A DNA stretch of 64,000 bases from assembly GCF_020360975.1 (NCBI RefSeq), contig NW_025408667.1, forward strand, positions 7,254,001-7,318,000, written 5' to 3'. Shown piece by piece: positions 57,842 through 64,000 of this stretch (positions are counted from its first letter, which is position 1; every line of letters begins with the position of its first letter). Made by a program: the position numbers and the translations under genes. The notes under the pieces were generated by a model, which had not been told where the DNA came from, made no database searches, and saw only the letters and a list, made by a program, of their open reading frames with translations. The DNA is from Hirsutella rhossiliensis (taxonomy: Eukaryota; Ascomycota; Sordariomycetes; Hypocreales; Ophiocordycipitaceae).

Positions 57842-58030
57842 TACTATTATAGAGTAAGTAGAGGCGTACGCGTAGGTACCGTCTATAGGATAATATTAAT
57901 AAGCTATATAGAGCTCTCCTATACGCGGCTAGCCTATATATATATATATAGGATCCGGCCCTCTATATATAACTATACGGCTTAGGCTATAGCCTAAGCC
58001 TATAACCTATAATAGTTAAAGACTCTTATA
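57842..58030 (-). repeat. Gypsy-C 5' LTR
   Basis: 189 bp; palindrome at 57980-57999. Differences from the left LTR are C-to-T or G-to-A type. Confidence 0.92.
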
Positions 58031-58740
58031 CCTACCGATCCTATTAACGCTCTTAACTTCGTTTAATAGCGTCTTTATAGCTATCGCGGTTTAGTCTTAG
58101 CTAAGATTATTACTAATCTTAACCTCGATTAAATCTATAGTTATAGTATAGGCTATAGCGAACGCCTCTATACTACCGCTAGTATAGGTCTTACCTTAAT
58201 ATAGACCCTAGTTATTACTTTATCTTATAAGCTAGCCGTCTAAGCTAGCTCTAGTTTAGGTTTAAGGTTAGGTCTATTTAGTCGTTATTAAGGTTCTTAT
58301 AGTAGTAGTAGTCCCTATACTCCTCGTAAGCCTTAGGTTACTCCCTCCTATACTTTATATATTACCTTAAAAGGGTCTTATTATTCCCGCCGTAATAATA
58401 AGGCGGATATTACTACTAATAAGCTAGGCTAAGGTTATAGTTTAAGGGGGGCTAGTTATTAGCTCTATCTTAGTTTAGTTCTAGGTTAGGTCTTATTTAG
58501 TTATAGTCTTTTAGTAGTAAGTCTTATTTTATAGCTATTAAGGTTAGTTTAGTTAAGTTATATTAGTTTTATTTAGTCTATAGTTTAATTAGCGAGGTTT
58601 ACGCTTAGTTTAGGTCTAGTTTAGTTAAAGCTATAGTCCTATAATTATAAGTCCTCTCCTTTTCTAGGTCGCCCTAGTAAGGGAGGTAGTTAGCTAGGGT
58701 AGTCTTAGTTAGGGCCGCTCTATCTTTAGCGCGACCCTAG
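58031..58740 (-). other. LINE-1 region downstream of ORF2
   Basis: Lies between the RNA-binding C-terminus of ORF2 and Gypsy-C. Minus-strand text is weakly protein-like, rich in Leu/Thr/Lys, but no domain was recognised. Probably 3' untranslated region of LINE-1. Confidence 0.4.
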
Positions 58741-61700
58741 TTCTATTATTTAGTATATCTATATATAGCCTTTAAGCTAGGTTAAACTAGCGGAGCCTAC
58801 TTAAGCGGAGGAACTATTACGCTAATAGCGCCGCTATCCTTTTCCCTTAAAGGCCTACTCTTATATTACCTACGTTCTATGCCTATATTAAGAAGGACTC
58901 CCTTACCTTTATTATTAATAGATAGTTAATTATTATATAGTAAATAATATCCTATCTTTATCTATAGGTATATATTAGCGAAACTACGCTAAGGACTTAT
59001 TAGTTAAAGAGGAAGTTATTAAGCTTAATCTTTCTTATATATATCTAGGTAATTACTATACTAATATACTTAAGGAGGCCCTTATAATAGTCTAGCGTTA
59101 TTGCCTTATTAAACTAAGGTAGGAAGTCGGTAAGGTAAAAGGTAGTTTAGTATTATTAGATCGCGTCTTCCTTAGCGTTTTATTAAGCGGCCTATTCCTT
59201 ATTTAGCCTTTTAAGCGACTTAGCTTTATCTAAGAGGTCGTCTATTCCTATCTAGCTTTAGACCCCCCTTATCTCCTCCGCGAGGGGGGGTCTACCTTAA
59301 GGTAGTGCCGCTAAGGGTTTACCCTCTCTCTAATATCGCCTCTTTTTAAGTATACCTACGACCGCGTTAAACGTATATTAGATTTAACCTAGGAGCCCTA
59401 AGTCCTTTAGCCTTTAAAGGGTATCTATTATTCTTTAGTTTAAGTAGAGGTTAATTAAGGGCACTTATACCTTTACTTTAACTTAGTAGACTAAGGTCGC
59501 GCGGTAGGTACCTATTACTACCTAGAGGTAGGCTAACTAGTCCTAGGTAAGGTCCTATATAATTCCGCGTAGTTTCCCCCTTATAAGCGTTATCTTATAG
59601 AATATAACTATAGTATAAGAGATTAAGGACTAGATTACCTTACTATAGACTTCCTTAGCGCGTAGTAGGGTATAGCCTTATATAGACGCTATAAGCCCGG
59701 TTAGGGCTATAGTCTAGCGCTTTAACTTCGCTTAGAGTTATTTTAAGTACGCCTTTTAGTATAGTTTCTAGTATACCTAAACCCTTAGTAAGCGGGCCTC
59801 TTAGACTAGGGTTACTACGTCGGCCCTAAGGCAGACTAGTATCGTTATCGCTTATCTCTTTTATATAAAGTATAGTAATTCGCTCTTTAATAGTTTAAAA
59901 GTAACCGCGAACTTAGTTACTTATTCCGCGTATACCCTCTAAGCTTCCTCTAAGCGTGCTACTATAATAGCCTTATTAGGTCTAATACTAACTATATTTA
60001 TATCGTCGGCGAAGCTAATAATATAAATACTATATATTATACTAAGCTTTTTATATAAAGGGGTTATATAGTATAAAAATAAGATCGGGGATAAGGGGGA
60101 GCCTTAAGGGACTCCTATTAGTACTTAAGTTAGCTCTAAGGTCTTTTTATTAAAGTAAAGGGTTAATCTCTTATTACTTATAAAGCTCTATATTAAGCTT
60201 ATAAGCTACCTAAGGTATCTCTTAAGCTCTAGTTCCCTTATAAGCTTATTATAGTTAACTATATTAAATACGCCCTTAATATCTAGCTATAAGAATAATA
60301 CGATACCCCTTTAGGCCTACGTCGTGCGTACTAGTTCTATTACTAGTAGGATCGCTGCCTTTATAGAGCGTTCCCTCTTATTCCTTATTTATCCGTTTAA
60401 TAGGATACCGTTCGCCTCTACTACTCCCGCGATCCTTTAAGCTAGTATCTACTTAAGTACTTTTCCTACTATAGGTAGGAGGAAGATTAGTCTCTAACCC
60501 CCTACTATATGGTAGGCGTCTAGCCTCTTACCTAGCTTTTAGATAACTACTACGTTCGCGCTATAAAACCGACCTAGGAAATATAAGAGTTAGGTATAAG
60601 CGTTAAAGATTATAGCTAGTCGCTAGACTAAGGCTAGGCTATACTTCTTAATAAACCTTAAGGGGATGCTATTTAAACCCGCTACTTTCTAGCTTACTAT
60701 CTTACCTAGCGCCCTTATAATATTAGCCGGCTAGATCTATTAGTTAACTATAAGGGTCGCCTTAGCTATAGGCTAGGGTAGCCCTTAAGTTATACCAGCC
60801 TTTAGTAGGAAGAACTTAGCGGCTAGTAGCTAGGCCTTCCTTTTAAAGGTTTCTATTAGTTAGTCCTTACCTTCCTTAACTAGTAGTAAGATATAAGTCG
60901 GTTCCGGTAATAGCCTATTATAAAGTCTTACTTACCTCTTTATATTTTAAAGCTTAGTATTATCGGCGCTAAATTCCTTTAAGAACTCGCGCTAGTAGGC
61001 CCTCCTTACTTCGCGGATAGTCTACTTTTAAGCTATAGACGCTTTATATAGGTCTTCTTAGTTCGCCTTATTCCTTTCCCGCCTATACTTCCTTCTTACC
61101 CTCTTAGCCTCCCTTATCGCCCTCCCTACCTCTAAGGTAAACTATATATTGCCCTTAGGTAATACTTACCCTTAGCGTAGAACTATAGCTATCGCGATCT
61201 ATACTAGAGTAGCGAAGATATAGTTTAGGTCTTTATCGATATCCTTAAGCGTTTAGAGTATTAGCTAGTATAGTCCTAGCTAGGATATAGTCTCGGCTTT
61301 AACTAGCTTTACTTTTACTTCTTTTTACCTTAAGGCCGGTTTAGGTACCTAGGCCTAGGTATTAACCTATAGTATAATAGTTTAAGGGATATAGTTTAAC
61401 TTAGTTAGGTCTAGGTTAAGCCTGGTATATTATATTTTAGTCTCTAGCGTTGCCTAAGCTAGGTCGATAGTACTATCCCTTTAGCTATAAAAGAATCTTA
61501 TATACTCCCCTCTTAAGGTAGTAAGTTTAAGTTATAGCTTTATCGCCTCCTATATAAGTTATATCGCGCTATCTAAGGTTCTATTATATCTATCCTAGAG
61601 CGGGTAATAAATATTAAAGTCCCTTACTATTACTATAAGGTACTTTAGTTTAATTATACTTAGGTTATATAGCGCTCTTACCCTTACGGCCCTTAGTAGT

Positions 61701-62290
61701 AAGTAAATCGCTTATAGTTTAATACTATCCTTAAAAATTACCTCGCTTTAGTCTAGTCTAGACCGGGGCGACTAAGTCCTTAGCTTAAGCCTTTTATATA
61801 TATATAGCGCGTACCTCCCCTCCTTATAGACTAGGCTATAGGGCGCCGCTCTATGGGGGGGGGGGGGCCGCCTCTTAGTATAGCTTTTACTTCCTATAAT
61901 ACTATTAGGTTAAAGCCGGCCTAGTAGTAAAGCGCTAACTAAGCTAGCTTATATCTCTTTTATATATTTTAAAATAGTACTTTTAGTTATATATAAGTAG
62001 GGTTAAGGTAAAAGGGGTCGTCTATATAAAGAGGGAGGCGCTCTATTTCTTAGCGCTTCTTTATCTACTATACCTATAAATATTATTTATACTTAGTTTA
62101 GCCTCTCTAGCCCTATTAGCCGGCGGGTGTTTTAAGCTCGACCTCTTATCTTAGCGCGGTCTACCTAGTCCCCGCTTTTAGACTATAGTCGATTTAAGAA
62201 CGCCTTAGGTTTCGATAGTAGGGAGCACCTATTACTTAGCGTATATCTAGGTATTCGCGAACTATTAAGGTTAACGTAGGTAGTTTTCCC
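58740..62290 (-). pseudogene. LINE-1 ORF2: endonuclease and reverse transcriptase
   Basis: Minus strand. Endonuclease/exonuclease/phosphatase fold with RDFNIYY (GDFNIHH-type) near 61600-61640; a C-run coding a Pro tract (13 G on plus, 61855-61867). RT with VPQGSPLSPILFL near 60100 and an intact FADD box near 60000. The post-RT TYRAT.V block lies near 59510, and a C-terminal zinc-binding region near 58930-59000 (TYTYR.R...YY-type, RIPed CXC...H...C). Domain order and motifs match fungal Tad/I-like LINEs. RIPed. Confidence 0.88.
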
Positions 62291-63520
62291 TTACCTTTTC
62301 CTAGGCTTTATTCGCTATAGGGTAGGTCTAGGTCTATAATAAGTAGTCCCCTTAGTATAAGATATAGTTATAAGGGATTTTACTCTTCTTAGCCCTATAT
62401 TTATCCTTGCCTCTATTATATACTATACTCTTATATTAGCTATAGAGTTATATCGATATATATTGCTTAGTAATATAGCTATATCTATAATAATTATAGT
62501 ACTTCTATAGTTAGATTAACTTATCGTAGGGTTTATATTAAAAGATTTATACTTTAAGGACTAAGCTTAGGTTATAGAGCTTATTAGCCTCTTTTAGGCT
62601 ACTAACCCTAATAAGTATAGTTATTACCGTCGATATCTTAGATTAAGGGCGTAGCGCTTAAGCTTAAAGGACCTTAACTTTATTTACCTTTATAATCTTA
62701 TAGAGTAGTTACTCCCTATCTACTATCGCTACCCTTAAGGGGACGTTCTTTATAACTACTATATATACGCGGTAGGAGATCGTAGCCTTTAGTCTAAATA
62801 TAGCCTTAACCTAGCCTTAGTCCCTTTAATAGGCTCTTACCGCGGTATTAAATATAACCGCGATATCTTTACTTTAAAGGCGCCTTACCGCTATAGCGCT
62901 TATAGCTTTTAAGGCTATATTTACCGCCTTTACTATATCCTTTAGTTTATAGCTTAGGATTTCGGGCGGTGCCCTAATAGGGACTACGATAATCTTACGT
63001 TTATAGCGCGGTAAGACCTATTTTACTATAGCTTTATATCGGGTTAGTCCCTTAGTCTTAGCTATAACCGCGGCCTAGGTTCGCTTAAGGCCCCTTAGGC
63101 CTAAAGCGATGCCTAGGCGGAGTTCTTCCTTAACTACCTCCTTAATTATATCCTAGATTATCGTCTTAAAGCTTTTATCTATATAGAGTACCGCTAATAA
63201 CGCGCTACCGGCGTAGCTCTTTACCTTAGAGAGCCGTTTAACTACTGCCTATACCCTACCGAACTATACGCTTAAGATAAAGCTTACGAGTTTATTATAT
63301 ACTACTTTTTCTATAAGGTCGCTTAGCGCCTAGGCTAATATTGTATCGCTACTTTAGGTTTATTAACTTACTTTATCGGGGTATATAAATTTAGGTAGTA
63401 TCTCTTCGCGCTATATACTTTAATCGAGCCCGGTATATTAAGGGCCGCTACTACGTCTACCTACCCCTTAGCCTTAGTATAATATCGTTACTAAGGGTAA
63501 TTAATATTACTAAATTAATT
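62290..63520 (-). pseudogene. LINE-1 ORF1 (gag-like) with zinc knuckles
   Basis: Minus-strand text holds an RNA-binding-like ORF1 with an AVNIALKAISAIAV stretch and ...NTAVRAY, an IKNVPLRVA block near 62740, and Cys-rich knuckle text (KYYNYYRYSYITKQY, that is CX2CX4HX4C after RIP) at about 62490-62540. ORF1 binds LINE RNA. Same text is split among the LINE-2 pieces. Confidence 0.78.
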
Positions 63521-63596
63521 CCTAGTATTAGTTAGTATTTTAGTTATAATATATACTCGCTATAAGCGTATATTAGTTTCGCGAGAAGTTTTTTTT

Positions 63597-64000
63597 ATTT
63601 AGATAATACTATTACTATTAAATTAATAGAAAATCTAGAATTTTATAAAAGGTCTAAGTATATAAGATTAGCTTATTACTATACTAAAACTAATATAAGA
63701 GAAAGGGAAATTAAAGTTTTTTATATTAAATTAAAAGATAATATAGCTAATATTTTTATAAAAGAATTAAGACCTAGATTACTTTATAAATTTAAAGACG
63801 GTCTATCCTTAATATAAGTTCCTAAGTAATTAAAAAGGGTTTTTAAATATTTCTTATACTTTCTATATCTTTCCTTTACTAGGTTTTTCCTTTTTAGGTT
63901 TCTTAAAGAAATATTTACTAGGTTTTTATTTATTAAGATTTTCCTACTAATAATAGGTTTTACCTTATATAAGGTTATCTTATAAATAATTATTATAACT
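63597..64000 (+). mobile_element. Copia-2 fragment: end of RNase H and 3' untranslated region
   Basis: Resumes Copia-2 after LINE-1, starting with the duplicated site tagataatactatta, through the KELRPRLLYKF-like end of RNase H (~63760) and the poly-pyrimidine/AT leader to the 3' LTR. It corresponds to Copia-1 about 14830-15190, so its 3' LTR should start roughly 200-250 bp beyond the window. Confidence 0.88.

Larger units (their letters stand above)
51073..58030 (-). mobile_element. Gypsy-C: complete chromodomain Gypsy with antisense gene
   Basis: 6958 bp between 189-bp LTRs (51073-51261 and 57842-58030). Minus strand: gag (~57830-57000), CCHC (~56790-56841), protease, RT, RNase H, integrase, chromodomain (~53030-52930). 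On the plus strand, between chromodomain and 3' LTR, lies the antisense gene. A polypurine tract (aagggagggcatta, minus) lies against the 3' LTR. Same subfamily as Gypsy-A. Flanking pentamers differ (tcgct and cctac), so no target duplication is visible. Confidence 0.93.
49285..63596 (-). mobile_element. LINE-1: Tad-like LINE, interrupted by Gypsy-C
   Basis: Minus-strand LINE inserted in Copia-2. The text tagataatactatta(t/c)tatta is present on both sides (about 49267-49284 and 63600-63619), consistent with a long target duplication of about 20 bp. From right: 8-A 5' end, ORF1, endonuclease, RT, C-terminal zinc region ending near 58740, then a long 3' part broken by Gypsy-C. The stretch 49285-51072 on the far side of Gypsy-C has a plus-strand ORF and may not be original LINE sequence. 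Confidence 0.8.

Noticed and set aside
4393..64000. Reassigned stop codons (TAA/TAG read as Gln)
   Set aside because: The stops coincide with expected Gln and Trp codons in known domains and appear with loss of all CpA/TpG, so RIP explains them; the un-RIPed Helitron uses the standard code.
1..64000. CRISPR arrays, tRNA or rRNA genes, bacterial operons
   Set aside because: None seen; repeats are LTRs, inverted repeats and one short tandem repeat, and all coding text is eukaryotic transposon type.

Overview
The window looks like a transposon-only stretch of a filamentous ascomycete (Pezizomycotina-type) genome, most likely a heterochromatic or accessory block. I see no ordinary host gene, tRNA or rRNA. 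From about 4393 to 64000 the dinucleotides CpA and TpG are almost absent while CpG, CpT and CpC persist. This is the footprint of repeat-induced point mutation (RIP) acting almost only on CpA. It turns CAA/CAG/TGG codons into TAA/TAG, removes TGA, and turns His/Cys codons into Tyr, so no retroelement reading frame here is intact. Spliceosomal signals (GTAAGT donors, CTAAC branch points, introns of 51-55 nt) and pyrimidine-rich promoters also point to a filamentous ascomycete.

Layout. 1-4392: part of a Helitron on the minus strand, NOT RIPed, inserted into an older RIPed Gypsy. 4393-8711: that Gypsy (D, minus). 8712-14389: 5'-truncated chromodomain Gypsy (A, plus). 14390-20072: Copia element with both 212-bp LTRs (minus). 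20073-~25540: 5'-truncated Gypsy of another lineage (F, plus). ~25540-27240: unresolved. 27498-~30130: one long plus-strand reading frame of unknown function with its own fungal-type promoter. 30420-47939: a Tad-like LINE (LINE-2, minus) split by two complete Gypsy elements, B (32296-39148, duplication AGCGC) and E (39438-47280, duplication ATCCT). 47940-64000: a second Copia (plus) split by a 568-bp partial Copia insertion and by a second Tad-like LINE (LINE-1, ~49285-63596, minus), which itself contains a complete Gypsy (C, 51073-58030, minus).

Most interesting: Gypsy A, B and C carry, between the chromodomain and the 3' LTR, a gene on the strand OPPOSITE to gag-pol. It is Ala/Pro/Ser/Thr-rich and ends in a short predicted coiled coil plus an acidic tail. 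In all three copies it has two introns at the same positions, with splice signals only on the antisense strand, and in A and C a TATA box and pyrimidine tract. Intron lengths differ by 1-2 nt between copies, and only removal of the introns brings the exons into one common frame. An unrelated Gypsy (E) has what looks like another antisense ORF in the same place, again with a TATA box and pyrimidine tract. The window therefore suggests that antisense accessory genes occur repeatedly in fungal chromodomain retrotransposons.

Order of events read from nesting: Copia-2, then LINE-1 and LINE-2 into it, then Gypsy B, E and C into the LINEs, then RIP, then the Helitron. Element boundaries given to the base rest on paired LTRs or target duplications. 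Domain borders are approximate because they were read through RIP stop codons.
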